A stretch of DNA of 64,000 nucleotides from Pseudoselenomonas ruminantium. GTDB taxonomy: Bacteria; Bacillota; Negativicutes; Selenomonadales; Selenomonadaceae. Below the pieces are notes generated by a model that searched no databases, was not told the origin of the DNA, and saw only the letters and a list, made by a program, of their open reading frames with translations. Position 1 is the first letter of the stretch. Each line of letters starts with the position of its first letter. Location of the stretch: the NCBI GenBank assembly GCA_015058655.1, contig SVBX01000007.1, forward strand, positions 62,001 to 126,000, written 5' to 3'. Both the position numbers and the translations under genes were made by a program. This document shows positions 56,524-64,000 of this stretch, one piece after another.

Positions 56524-56666
56524 ATTATAAGGCTATTGTTCCAGCTTTGTCGATAGACAAAGCTTCCTCTTGGCCTTTCAACGAGGCGGGAGATATTAAC
56601 TCGCCGCCTGTTAGTAGTTTGCCGCCCCCACTTATAGAAGTGGGGGACATCTTGTACTCGTTATAA
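56524..56666. repeat. Multi-hairpin repeat, copy 2
   Basis: Second copy of the element at 41.1 kb, about 143 bp. The core from ACGAGGCGGGAGATATTAAC through CTCGTTATAA is identical. The first hairpin differs in a compensated way: AGCTTTGTC-GATA-GACAAAGCT here against AGATTTGTC-GAA-GACAAATCT there. It sits inside the arg gene run between argF and argG. Confidence 0.78.
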
Positions 56667-56686
56667 ACAAACTTGAACGATAAGCG

Positions 56687-56739
56687 CCACCTCATCCGTC
56701 AGTCCTTCGGACTGCCACCTTCCCCTCAAGGGGAAGGCT
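56687..56739. repeat. Dispersed hairpin repeat, copy 2
   Basis: CCACCTCATCCGTC, then AGTCCTTCGGACT, then the 20-bp near-palindrome CCTTCCCCTCAAGGGGAAGG. The last string is shared with the copies at 21.4 and 61.1 kb. It lies 6 nt beyond the argF stop. Confidence 0.78.
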
Positions 56740-56744
56740 TTTAA

Positions 56745-57674
56745 TTAACCCATGAGCAGCGCCATGATGGCCTTCTGGGTGTGGAGGCGGTTCTCGGCCT
56801 CGTCAAAGATGACATCTGCATTGGCCTCCAGCACTTCCTCGGTGATTTCCTCACCCCGGTAGGCTGGCAGGCAGTGCATGACGATGGCCCGCTTGTCAGC
56901 GTGAGCCATAAGCTCCTTGTTCACCTGGTAGGGAGCGAAGATCTTCTTGCGCGCATCGTGCTCCTCCTCCTGACCCATGCTGGCCCAGGTGTCAGTCACT
57001 ACGATGTCGGCTCCCTTGACAGCTTCCACAGGGTCAGTCACCAATTTGATGGAAGCCCCCGTGGCCTTGGCATCTTCCATGGCCTGCCTGGTCACCGTCT
57101 CATCGGGACGGTAGTCCTCCGGCGTAGCCGCCACGAACTCCATGCCCGCCTTGGCGCAGCCGTACATGTAGGAGTTGGTCATGTTGTTGCCGTCACCTAC
57201 ATAGGCCATCTTCAGCCCCTTGAGGTTCTTGCCCTTGTGCTCTTTGATGGTGAGCAGGTCGGTGAGCACCTGGCAGGGGTGCAGAAGGTCTGTCAAAGCA
57301 TTGATGACAGGAATATCTGCATATTCTGCCAGCTCCACCACCCTTTCATGACCGTAAGTGCGAATCATGATGCCGTCCAAGTAACGGGACAGCACCCTTG
57401 CCGTATCCTTGATAGGCTCGCCGCGGCCCAGCTGCAGGTCACGGTTGGAGAGGAACAGGGCCTGCCCTCCCAGCTGATACATGCCTGTCTCAAAGGAAAC
57501 CCTGGTGCGGGTGGAAGACTTCTCGAAAATCATGCCCAAAGTCTTGCCCGCCAGCAGCTTGTGCTCAATGCCGGCCTTCTGCTTGGCCTTGAGTTCTGCT
57601 GCCAGTTCCAATATCTCCTCCACTTCCACTACTGTAAGTTCGTGGATAGAGAGCAAATCCCTGCCTTTTAACAT
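56745..57674 (-). CDS. argF: Ornithine carbamoyltransferase
   Basis: 309 residues from ATG 57674 (GGGGGG 7 nt upstream). The carbamoyl-phosphate site is FEKSSTRTRVSFETGMYQLG. The ornithine-binding region is VVTDTWASMGQEEE, and the catalytic cysteine is in VMHCLPAYRGEEIT. It makes citrulline. It follows argD by 20 nt. Confidence 0.97.
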   Translation of the reverse strand: MLKGRDLLSIHELTVVEVEEILELAAELKAKQKAGIEHKLLAGKTLGMIFEKSSTRTRVSFETGMYQLGGQALFLSNRDLQLGRGEPIKDTARVLSRYLDGIMIRTYGHERVVELAEYADIPVINALTDLLHPCQVLTDLLTIKEHKGKNLKGLKMAYVGDGNNMTNSYMYGCAKAGMEFVAATPEDYRPDETVTRQAMEDAKATGASIKLVTDPVEAVKGADIVVTDTWASMGQEEEHDARKKIFAPYQVNKELMAHADKRAIVMHCLPAYRGEEITEEVLEANADVIFDEAENRLHTQKAIMALLMG

Positions 57675-57694
57675 CAAATTCCCCCCGAAAAATA

Positions 57695-58906
57695 TCAAAT
57701 GTACTTCTCAAGCACCTTTGCCAAAACTTTGACAACCTCATCAACCTGCTCCTCGTCGATGATGAGGGGCGGGATAAAGCGCAAGACCTTGCCCACTGTG
57801 CAGTTGATGATAATGCCCTCAGACAGGCACTCATTGACAATGTCCCTGCCGATATCATCCCTGGAGAGTTCTGCACCGAGAATCAGCCCCTCGCCCCTGA
57901 CCTGGCTGATAAGAGCAGGGAACTTCTCCTGCAGGGAGGAAAGCTGCTGCTTGAAATAGCCCCCCACCTGACGGATATGCTCCAGGAACTCTGCCTGGGG
58001 CACCGTATCTAACACCACATTTGCAGCGGCGCAAGCCAGGGGGTTGCCCCCGAAGGTGGTGCCGTGGTCACCGGGCTGCATGGCTCTGGCCACTTCCCCA
58101 CGGGCCACAAAGGCACCGATGGGCACGCCACCTGCCAGGCCCTTGGCCAGGGTTACGATATCCGGCTTCACGCCGTACTTGTCATAGGCGAAGAACTCAC
58201 CGCTCCTGCCGATGCCTGCCTGTATCTCATCAAAGATCAGCAGGGCGCCATGCTTGTCGCAAAGCTCCCGCACCTGCTGGAGGTAACCGGGATTCGGCGT
58301 GTAGACGCCGCCCTCCCCCTGAATAGTCTCCAGCATGACAGCGCAGGTCTTGTCGCTCATCATTTTCTCCAGCTCGGCTATGTCGTTGTAATGCACATAG
58401 TCAAAGCCCTCCGGCAGGGGCCCTACTCCCTCCTGATAGTGGGGTTGGCCAGTAGCCGTAAGGGTGGCCAGCGTCCTGCCGTGGAAGCTCATCCAGGCAG
58501 TGATGATCTGACTCTTTTCCGGGTCCTGCCGATGGGTGAATTTCCTAGCCAGCTTGATGGCGCCTTCGTTGGCCTCCGCCCCGGAGTTGCCGAAGAACAC
58601 TTTGGCATCCTCAAGGCCGCTGAGCTTAGCCAGCTTGTCAGCCGCATCAGCCTGGGCCTGGGTGTAGTAGAGGTTGGAGCAGTGCAGCATTTTGCCCGCC
58701 TGCTCTGACACCGCCTTGACCAGGGCCGGGTGGTTATGCCCCAACACATTGACCGCAATGCCCCCCAGAAAGTCCAGGTATTTCTTGCCGTTATGGTCCC
58801 AGACATAGGCGCCCTCGCCGTGATCCAGCACGATTTCGTAGCGGCTGAACACCGGCAGGTAGCCTGCCTTGTCCTTGGCCATTATCTCTTGATCGGTTTC
58901 CCGCAT
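57695..58906 (-). CDS. argD: Acetylornithine aminotransferase
   Basis: 403 residues, class III aminotransferase. Motifs are YLDFLGGIAVNVLGHNHPAL, the PLP lysine in IVTLAKGLAGGVPIGAFVAR, and ALLIFDEIQAGIGRSGEFFA. It transaminates N-acetylglutamate semialdehyde. GAGGAG is 6 nt before the ATG. Its order between argB and argF fits the pathway. Confidence 0.96.
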   Translation of the reverse strand: MRETDQEIMAKDKAGYLPVFSRYEIVLDHGEGAYVWDHNGKKYLDFLGGIAVNVLGHNHPALVKAVSEQAGKMLHCSNLYYTQAQADAADKLAKLSGLEDAKVFFGNSGAEANEGAIKLARKFTHRQDPEKSQIITAWMSFHGRTLATLTATGQPHYQEGVGPLPEGFDYVHYNDIAELEKMMSDKTCAVMLETIQGEGGVYTPNPGYLQQVRELCDKHGALLIFDEIQAGIGRSGEFFAYDKYGVKPDIVTLAKGLAGGVPIGAFVARGEVARAMQPGDHGTTFGGNPLACAAANVVLDTVPQAEFLEHIRQVGGYFKQQLSSLQEKFPALISQVRGEGLILGAELSRDDIGRDIVNECLSEGIIINCTVGKVLRFIPPLIIDEEQVDEVVKVLAKVLEKYI

Positions 58907-58918
58907 AACTTGCTCCTC

Positions 58919-59806
58919 TCAGCGTACCACCTGGGTACCAATGCCCTTGGCGGTGAACATTTCCAGAATGGGAGAATGTCCCAGCCGCCCGTCGATGATA
59001 TGGGTCTTGCCCGTGCCCATGGCAAGGGACTTGAGGCAGGCCTCCACCTTGGGAATCATGCCCCCGGCAATAATGCCCTCTTTTATGTAGGCCCTGGCTT
59101 CCTCCATGTGCAGGGTGGAAATGAAGCTGCTCTTATCGTTGAAATCCTTGTAAATCCCTTCCACATCCGTCAGCAGCAGCAGCTTCTCCGCCTTGAGGGC
59201 TCCTGCCATCTCCGCTGCCACATAGTCGGCGTTGATATTGTAGCTCTCGCCATCCTCACCTACGCCGATGGGGGCTATCACAGGCACATAGCCGCCTTCC
59301 AGCAGGTCTTCCACTATGCCGGCCTGGATTTCCTCCACCTCGCCCACATAGCCGATATCCACCTGCTTTTCCGCTTCGCCCTCGTAGATGGTTGCCATCT
59401 TTTTCCTGGCTTTGATAAGGCCCGCATCCTTGCCGGAGAGGCCCACGGCCTTGACGCCGCGACGGTTCAGCAGGTTCACTATTTCGGAGTTGATCTTGCC
59501 GTCCAGCACCATTTCCGCAATCTCCACGGTTTCCTCATCAGTGACTCTGAGGCCTGCCACAAAGGAGCTTTCCTTGCCCACCTTCTTGAGGAAACCCGTG
59601 ATTTCCGGGCCGCCCCCATGGACAATCACCGGACGGATGCCAACATACTTCATCAGGGCAATGTCCTGCATGACCTTTTCCTTCAGTTCCTCGCTGACCA
59701 TGGCATTGCCGCCATACTTGATGACGATGGTCTTGCCAAAGAATTCCTGTATATAGGGCAGGGCCTCAACCAGCACACCTGCCTTGTCCTCTGCCGTAAA
59801 ATCCAT
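58919..59806 (-). CDS. argB: Acetylglutamate kinase
   Basis: 295 residues from ATG 59806, supported by a GGGGGG site; the ATG at 59821 overlaps argJ without one. Family strings are [38 protein letters not shown] and [20 protein letters not shown]. It phosphorylates N-acetylglutamate. Arginine feedback is common for the long-N-terminus type; the N-terminal helix ([20 protein letters not shown]) is of that kind. Confidence 0.96.
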   Translation of the reverse strand: MDFTAEDKAGVLVEALPYIQEFFGKTIVIKYGGNAMVSEELKEKVMQDIALMKYVGIRPVIVHGGGPEITGFLKKVGKESSFVAGLRVTDEETVEIAEMVLDGKINSEIVNLLNRRGVKAVGLSGKDAGLIKARKKMATIYEGEAEKQVDIGYVGEVEEIQAGIVEDLLEGGYVPVIAPIGVGEDGESYNINADYVAAEMAGALKAEKLLLLTDVEGIYKDFNDKSSFISTLHMEEARAYIKEGIIAGGMIPKVEACLKSLAMGTGKTHIIDGRLGHSPILEMFTAKGIGTQVVR

Positions 59807-59820
59807 TGCCGCGCCCCCCA

Positions 59821-61038
59821 TCAGGTGTGGTACTCGCCGTTGATCTTCACATACTCATAGGAGAAATCGCAAGTCCAGACGGTGGCTTCAGCCTCACCCA
59901 GGCCCATGTCAATGTCGATGACGATATCCCTCTGGCTCATGACCTGCTTCAGGGCTTCTTCATCATGCTCTGCCCCTACGCCATAGGCGTAGACGGGAAT
60001 GCCGCCAAACTTCACCACGGTCTTCTCCGGTTCCATGGGCACACCGGCGTAGCCCACGGCGCAGATGACACGGCCCCAGTTGGGGTCTTCGCCAAAGAAA
60101 GCGGTCTTTACCAGAGGGCTCTTGGCCACGCTCATGGCGATGGTCTTGCCATCGGCAAAAGTCTTGACCCCGGTCACATTCACCGTCAGGAACTTGGTAG
60201 CGCCTTCGCCATCAGCGGCGATGCGGCGGGACAGTCCCTGGCAGATTTCCTTGAGGGCAGCCTTGAACTTCTCATAATCTTCGCCCTCGGCCTTGATTTC
60301 CTCGTTGCCGGCTTCGCCGTTGGCCAGCACCACCACCATGTCGTTGGTGCTCATGTCACCGTCAATGGAAATCATGTTGAAGGAAACCTCCGTGATTTCC
60401 GACAGGGCCTTCTGCAAAAGTTTCTGGTCGATGGCTGCATCCGTGGTGATGAAGCAGAGCATGGTAGCCATGTTGGGCTGGATCATGCCGGAGCCCTTGG
60501 CGATGGCACCAAAGCGCACCTGCTTGCCCCCCAGCTCAATCTCCGTGGCACAGGACTTGGAGTAAGTATCGGTAGTGATGATGGCCTTGCCAGCAGTCTC
60601 GCTGCCCTCATCAGAGAGTTCGTTGACCGCCTGCTTGATGCCTGCCTCCATCATCTCCATGGGCAGGTTCACGCCAATGATGCCCGTAGAGGCTACCACT
60701 ACATCCAAAGGCTCGCAACCCAAAGCTGCAGCGGTAATGGACTGCATGGCTGCTGCGTCCTTGTTCCCCTGCTCGCCGGTGCAGGCATTGGCACAGCCTG
60801 CATTGGCCGTGATGGCATGAGCCGTGCCCGTAGCCACGGTCTTCTTGGAAGCAAAGACAGGAGCTGCCGCCACCGCATTCTGGGTGAAGACACCTGCCAC
60901 CTTAGCTTCTTTCTCCGTGTAGATAACTGCCACATCAAGGTTGCCGCTCTTCTTGATGCCGGCCTTGACACCGGCAGCCTTGAAGCCCTGAGGGTAAGTG
61001 ACGCCGGCCTTGCACATTGCTTCGCTGAACATATCCAT
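59821..61038 (-). CDS. argJ: Glutamate N-acetyltransferase / amino-acid acetyltransferase
   Basis: 405 residues. The self-cleavage site before the catalytic threonine is in [16 protein letters not shown]. The N-terminus contains [20 protein letters not shown]. ArgJ recycles acetyl from acetylornithine to glutamate, and bifunctional members also use acetyl-CoA. With no argA or argE in the run, the cyclic pathway is expected. GGAGG lies 7 nt before the ATG. It meets the argB track start in TGATG. Confidence 0.96.
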   Translation of the reverse strand: MDMFSEAMCKAGVTYPQGFKAAGVKAGIKKSGNLDVAVIYTEKEAKVAGVFTQNAVAAAPVFASKKTVATGTAHAITANAGCANACTGEQGNKDAAAMQSITAAALGCEPLDVVVASTGIIGVNLPMEMMEAGIKQAVNELSDEGSETAGKAIITTDTYSKSCATEIELGGKQVRFGAIAKGSGMIQPNMATMLCFITTDAAIDQKLLQKALSEITEVSFNMISIDGDMSTNDMVVVLANGEAGNEEIKAEGEDYEKFKAALKEICQGLSRRIAADGEGATKFLTVNVTGVKTFADGKTIAMSVAKSPLVKTAFFGEDPNWGRVICAVGYAGVPMEPEKTVVKFGGIPVYAYGVGAEHDEEALKQVMSQRDIVIDIDMGLGEAEATVWTCDFSYEYVKINGEYHT

Positions 61039-61077
61039 AAAATAACCTCCAAGTACAAAATTATCCTAGTCTGGTCG

Positions 61078-61117
61078 TTGCCACCTCATCCACCGCTTCC
61101 CCTCAAGGGGAAGGCTG
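61078..61117. repeat. Dispersed hairpin repeat, copy 3
   Basis: CCACCTCATCCACCGCTTCC followed by CCTCAAGGGGAAGGCT, shared with the copies at 21.4 and 56.7 kb. It fills most of the argC-argJ gap. Confidence 0.75.
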
Positions 61118-61146
61118 CAAAGAAGCAACCCTGCATCTTACAATTT

Positions 61147-62181
61147 TTAAGGATACATGGGCACCATATCAAGGCCCGTCTTCTCATCAAAGCCGCAGGC
61201 GATGTTGAAATTCTGCACAGCCTGCCCTGCGGCGCCCTTCACCAGATTGTCTATGGCGGACATGACGATCACCCTGTGGGTGCGCTCGTCTATATGCCAG
61301 CCAAGGTCACAGTAGTTGGAACCTCGCACCTCCTTGGTGGAAGGATAAGCTCCCAGTCCCCGCAGCCTGATGAAGTGTTCCTCGCCGTAGAGCTTATTGA
61401 AAGCTTCATTGACCCTTTCAGCCGTGACATCAGACTTCAAGGTGGCATAACAGGTGGAAAGTATGCCCCTGGACATAGGCACCAGATGGGGCGTGAAGTT
61501 AATGACCGTCGCTTCCCCTGACAGGTCTGCAATGGCCTGCTCGATTTCCGGCGTGTGCCTGTGCTTGCAGGCATTATAAGCCCGGAAATTATCGTATAGC
61601 TCCGGGAAGTGGTTGGGCACCTTGGCCCCCCTGCCAGCCCCGGAGACACCTGACTTGGCATCCACGATGATGGTATTCACATCGATCAGATGTTCCTTGG
61701 CCAGCGGTGCCAGAGCCAGGATGCTGGCGGTGGTGAAACAGCCTGCATTGCCGATGATCTTGGCATCCTTGATCTTATCCCGGTAGAGCTCTGCCAGCCC
61801 ATAGACCCTCGGCGCCTCCTTATGGGTATGGGGTACATGGTACCACGCTTCGTAAACCTCGGTATCATCGAACCTGTAGTCCGCCCCCAGGTCGATGATG
61901 CGGGTCTTCGTCTCTGCCAGGGCCTTGCCCACTTCCATAGCGTGGCCGTGAGGGAGGCCGATGAAAACAAAATCACTGTCAGCGCCGATGCGCTCGATAT
62001 CCTTCATGCTCTCCAGCTGCATATCATACAAGCCCGTAAGATGCGGATAAAGGCTGTCAATCTTCTCTCCCGTGTGGCTTTCCGAGGTGATATGCACCAC
62101 TTCAGCCTCAGGGTGACCGTAGAGCAGCCGCAGGAGCTCTGCCCCTGCGTAGCCCGTAGCCCCCAATACGCTTACTTTCAT
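61147..62181 (-). CDS. argC: N-acetyl-gamma-glutamyl-phosphate reductase
   Basis: 344 residues from ATG 62181 (GGGGGAG 5 nt upstream; the track start eight codons earlier is less supported). NADP-binding: VLGATGYAGAELLRLLYGHP. The catalytic cysteine is in IIGNAGCFTTASILALAP. HTPEIEQAIADLSG and THLVPMSRGILSTCY-like strings follow. It is the first gene of argCJBDFGH. Confidence 0.97.
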   Translation of the reverse strand: MKVSVLGATGYAGAELLRLLYGHPEAEVVHITSESHTGEKIDSLYPHLTGLYDMQLESMKDIERIGADSDFVFIGLPHGHAMEVGKALAETKTRIIDLGADYRFDDTEVYEAWYHVPHTHKEAPRVYGLAELYRDKIKDAKIIGNAGCFTTASILALAPLAKEHLIDVNTIIVDAKSGVSGAGRGAKVPNHFPELYDNFRAYNACKHRHTPEIEQAIADLSGEATVINFTPHLVPMSRGILSTCYATLKSDVTAERVNEAFNKLYGEEHFIRLRGLGAYPSTKEVRGSNYCDLGWHIDERTHRVIVMSAIDNLVKGAAGQAVQNFNIACGFDEKTGLDMVPMYP

Positions 62182-62199
62182 AAACTCTCCCCCTGACCT

Positions 62200-62249
62200 G
62201 TACACTCAGGCGGGACTCAGGCCATAGCCATCCTCCCGTCCAAGTGTAC
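62200..62249 (-). promoter_or_regulatory. Hairpin in the argC leader
   Basis: GTACACT at one end and AGTGTAC at the other enclose a second, imperfect stem (GGG/CCC region), just upstream of the argC ribosome site. It matches no riboswitch I recognise and has no T-box core. It may affect argC translation or act as a protein site. Confidence 0.45.
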
Positions 62250-62269
62250 CCTGTAAACTCATGAGCATA

Positions 62270-62299
62270 ATTATACATCTTCATTGTATATTTTTGCAA
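62270..62299 (-). promoter_or_regulatory. Candidate sigma70 promoter of the arg operon
   Basis: On the minus strand TTGCAA (62294-62299), 18 nt, TATAAT (62270-62275), about 90 nt before argC. A TATAAT at 62362-62367 on the plus strand could be the -10 of the divergent transglycosylase gene, with a poor -35. Confidence 0.65.
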
Positions 62300-62395
62300 T
62301 AGTCCCCAGAAAATATTTTCCCATTATGCAATAAACTTCGTCAAATGCTCAGCAAATGCGTTATAATGGTGAAGTATCTTCCTAAGGAGGGGACT

Positions 62396-63253
62396 ATGAA
62401 AAAAACAACCAAACGCAAGGCAACCGGGAAAAAAGTCGTTGTCAGGCGGCGCATCAAGCCCCTGCGCTTCCTGGCCCTGCTTATCATCATCTTTGCCATC
62501 GCCTTCGTCTTTTCCGGCGGGCTGATGATCTTCTCGCCCCGCACCTGGCAAGGAGTAGGCGACTTCCTGCCCAAGCTGGAGAAACGCCTGCCCGCCATCG
62601 CCTCAGATACCGCCGAAGAACTCAGCGGCAGCGACAGGCTCTCCCGCTTCTTCTTCCTGCACCGGGCCGTGGAGGCCAGGCTGGACAAAGAAAGCTTTGT
62701 CAGGCTCAAGGATGTGCCGGAAAACCTGCAGCACGCCATCCTGGCAGTGGAGGACCGCCGTTTCTACACCCACCACGGGGTGGATTTTGAAGGCGTGGCC
62801 CGGGCTTCCCTGGTTAATCTCCAGCATGGGGAGATCCAGGAAGGCGCCAGCACCATCACTCAGCAACTGGTGAAGAACCTCTTCCTCACCCATGAGCAGA
62901 CCTTCGGCCGCAAGGGGGAGGAACTGCTGCTGGCTCTGGACATGGAAGCCAGCTACGAAAAAGACGAGATCCTAGAGCTCTATCTCAACACCATCTACTA
63001 CGGCTCCAATTTCTATGGCATCCAGGCTGCCAGCTTAGGCTACTTCGACAAGCAGCCCCGGGAGCTGAATCTCTCTGAAGCCGCCATGCTGGCCGGCCTG
63101 CCCAATGCGCCCTCCCTCTACTCTCCCTATGTGGACTTCAAGATGGCCAAGAAGCGACAGATCGTCGTACTTGATGCCATGGTGCGCAATGGCTACATAG
63201 ACGAAAAGACCGCCGAGGATGCCAAGATCAAGCCCCTGTACTTTGCCCGCTGA
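62396..63253 (+). CDS. Monofunctional peptidoglycan transglycosylase (GT51)
   Basis: 285 residues from ATG 62396, preceded by AGGAGG; the track starts 17 codons earlier. A basic N-terminus (KKTTKRKATGKKVVVRRR) and one membrane helix (LRFLALLIIIFAIAFVFSGG) are followed by the GT51 domain. The catalytic glutamate is in AILAVEDRRFYTHHGVDFEG. GASTITQQLVKNLFL and the second glutamate region KDEILELYLNTIYYGSNFYG are intact. No transpeptidase domain, so it only polymerises lipid II glycan strands. It is the sole plus-strand gene here. Confidence 0.93.
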   Translation: MKKTTKRKATGKKVVVRRRIKPLRFLALLIIIFAIAFVFSGGLMIFSPRTWQGVGDFLPKLEKRLPAIASDTAEELSGSDRLSRFFFLHRAVEARLDKESFVRLKDVPENLQHAILAVEDRRFYTHHGVDFEGVARASLVNLQHGEIQEGASTITQQLVKNLFLTHEQTFGRKGEELLLALDMEASYEKDEILELYLNTIYYGSNFYGIQAASLGYFDKQPRELNLSEAAMLAGLPNAPSLYSPYVDFKMAKKRQIVVLDAMVRNGYIDEKTAEDAKIKPLYFAR

Positions 63254-63280
63254 CCTGCCAACTTCATAAAAATGCACAAA

Positions 63281-63309
63281 AGAGACAGCGCCCTCATGAC
63301 GCTGTCTCT
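63281..63309. terminator. Bidirectional terminator between convergent genes
   Basis: Perfect 10-bp stem AGAGACAGCG / CGCTGTCTCT with a 9-nt loop. An A-run lies before it and a T-rich stretch after it. It serves the plus-strand transglycosylase and the minus-strand gene ending at 63317. Confidence 0.88.
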
Positions 63310-63316
63310 CTTGCTA

Positions 63317-63883
63317 TTAAAATTTACCTTTCAGTTGTTTCTTGAGCTGAGCCTCTGCAGCACGGTCAAAGTGCTTGTAGAACTGCTCGCAGAAGTTGGC
63401 ATAAGTCTTCTCGGAATTCCCCTCGTTCTTATTGGCAAGAATCATGTATGTGTAAAGGAGGTCATTGGTACCGACTTTATACACATCGAAAAAGAAAGCG
63501 GTGCGGCTGTTGTTGGCTACAGTCAGAATGACATAAGCATCAGCCAGGCTATCCAGATTCTCCTTGAAAATCTTGCTGGCCTTGCGGCGGTCAATGACCT
63601 TGATATCCACGCCCTTAGTAGCCTTGATGGTCTCTGCCACTGCATCATAAGACACCACATAGCTACGGGACACGCGACCTGAATCACCAAGTATCTTGGC
63701 AAGCATCTCATTGCCGGGCGCATTGGCAGGAGCCTGATAAAGAGGTGCACCGACGGCAATGCGGTTAATTTCGGTGATGTCCGCCCCCTCCATAAGAGTT
63801 TCCTTGTCAGCATTTGCCAGGGCTACCTGTGTGCCAAGCAGCACCATGCAAGCGATAACCAGCATTTGGATTAGTTTTCTCAT
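63317..63883 (-). CDS. Secreted hypothetical protein
   Basis: 188 residues, not recognised. The signal peptide MRKLIQMLVIACMVLLGTQV ends with ALA, a signal peptidase I site before NADKE. The mature part has alternating strands and helices: DITEINRIAVGAPLYQAP and DSLADAYVILTVANNSRTAF. This resembles small periplasmic proteins of Negativicutes of unknown role. GGGGGAAG precedes the ATG. The upstream 117 nt to the window end hold only AT-rich promoter-like DNA. Confidence 0.65.
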   Translation of the reverse strand: MRKLIQMLVIACMVLLGTQVALANADKETLMEGADITEINRIAVGAPLYQAPANAPGNEMLAKILGDSGRVSRSYVVSYDAVAETIKATKGVDIKVIDRRKASKIFKENLDSLADAYVILTVANNSRTAFFFDVYKVGTNDLLYTYMILANKNEGNSEKTYANFCEQFYKHFDRAAEAQLKKQLKGKF

Positions 63884-64000
63884 GAATTACTTCCCCCTGA
63901 GTATGTAGAATTTCCTGCTTGAACCGGCATCCTGCACCGTTTCGCATTATCTACCATTTTACTACACTTCCAAAAATACTGCTAGTTATTTTTACTCTTT

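Noticed and set aside
59806-61521. 571-codon plus-strand ORF
   Set aside because: Antisense to argJ and part of argC; no ribosome site or domain.
62200-62299. T-box upstream of argC
   Set aside because: No AGGGTGGTACCGCG-type core and no terminator/antiterminator pair; only a simple hairpin is seen.

Overview
The window looks like a chromosomal piece of a Gram-negative-staining Firmicute of the class Negativicutes, most likely Selenomonas or a close relative (inference). The support is a Firmicutes-style T-box in front of pheST, a stand-alone CarD-like regulator, carboxynorspermidine-type polyamine genes, strong AGGAGG ribosome binding sites, and a glycan locus with sialic-acid-like and CDP-sugar genes. 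Almost every gene from position 1 to 62.2 kb lies on the minus strand; one gene at 62.4 kb points the other way. No rRNA, tRNA or CRISPR array was seen.

Region 1 (1-26.4 kb) is a surface-glycan locus, read from high to low coordinates. At 16.4-26.4 kb is a polyol-phosphate part: a TagD-like cytidylyltransferase, a CDP-glycerol glycerophosphotransferase, a GDPD phosphodiesterase, a cytidylyltransferase-Gfo/Idh/MocA fusion, a metallophosphoesterase, and an 873-residue TagF-like/beta-propeller protein preceded by a truncated copy of itself. At 5.2-16 kb is an AT-rich block of glycosyltransferases, methyltransferases, a NeuB-like synthase, a CMP-sugar synthetase and a Maf/DUF115 protein. Five of these carry a similar Rossmann-like module. 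One methyltransferase is split at a run of eight G. At 1-5.2 kb are rfbF-rfbG-rfbH, then a YerE-like ThDP enzyme and an aldolase-like gene, which would make CDP-3,6-dideoxy-4-ketohexose and perhaps a branched sugar. The locus also holds a 152-bp MITE with an 8-bp target duplication, a nested inverted repeat, a radical-SAM gene remnant, and seven GGGTGCA boxes spaced 10-11 bp apart.

Region 2 (26.6-41 kb) is housekeeping: ridA; feoA-feoB with a small Cys-rich partner under a Fur-type hexamer array; pheS-pheT-zapA behind a T-box; lysS; greA; a GIY-YIG protein; a cyclophilin lipoprotein; an M29 aminopeptidase; YitT; dtd; and a membrane-anchored hydrolase.

Region 3 (41.3-48.1 kb) is a polyamine operon, speA-speE-CASDH-nspC-aguA-aguB. 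It covers arginine to agmatine to putrescine, plus two possible routes from putrescine to spermidine.

Region 4 (48.1-53.5 kb) holds ispD-ispF, a PIN/TRAM membrane protein, carD, tcdA and an ftsZ outside any division cluster. Region 5 (53.8-62.3 kb) is argCJBDFGH, a full arginine pathway from acetylglutamate, so arginine synthesis and arginine-derived polyamine synthesis sit within 20 kb of each other. After the strand switch come a monofunctional transglycosylase and a secreted protein of unknown function. Short hairpin repeats are scattered between operons.
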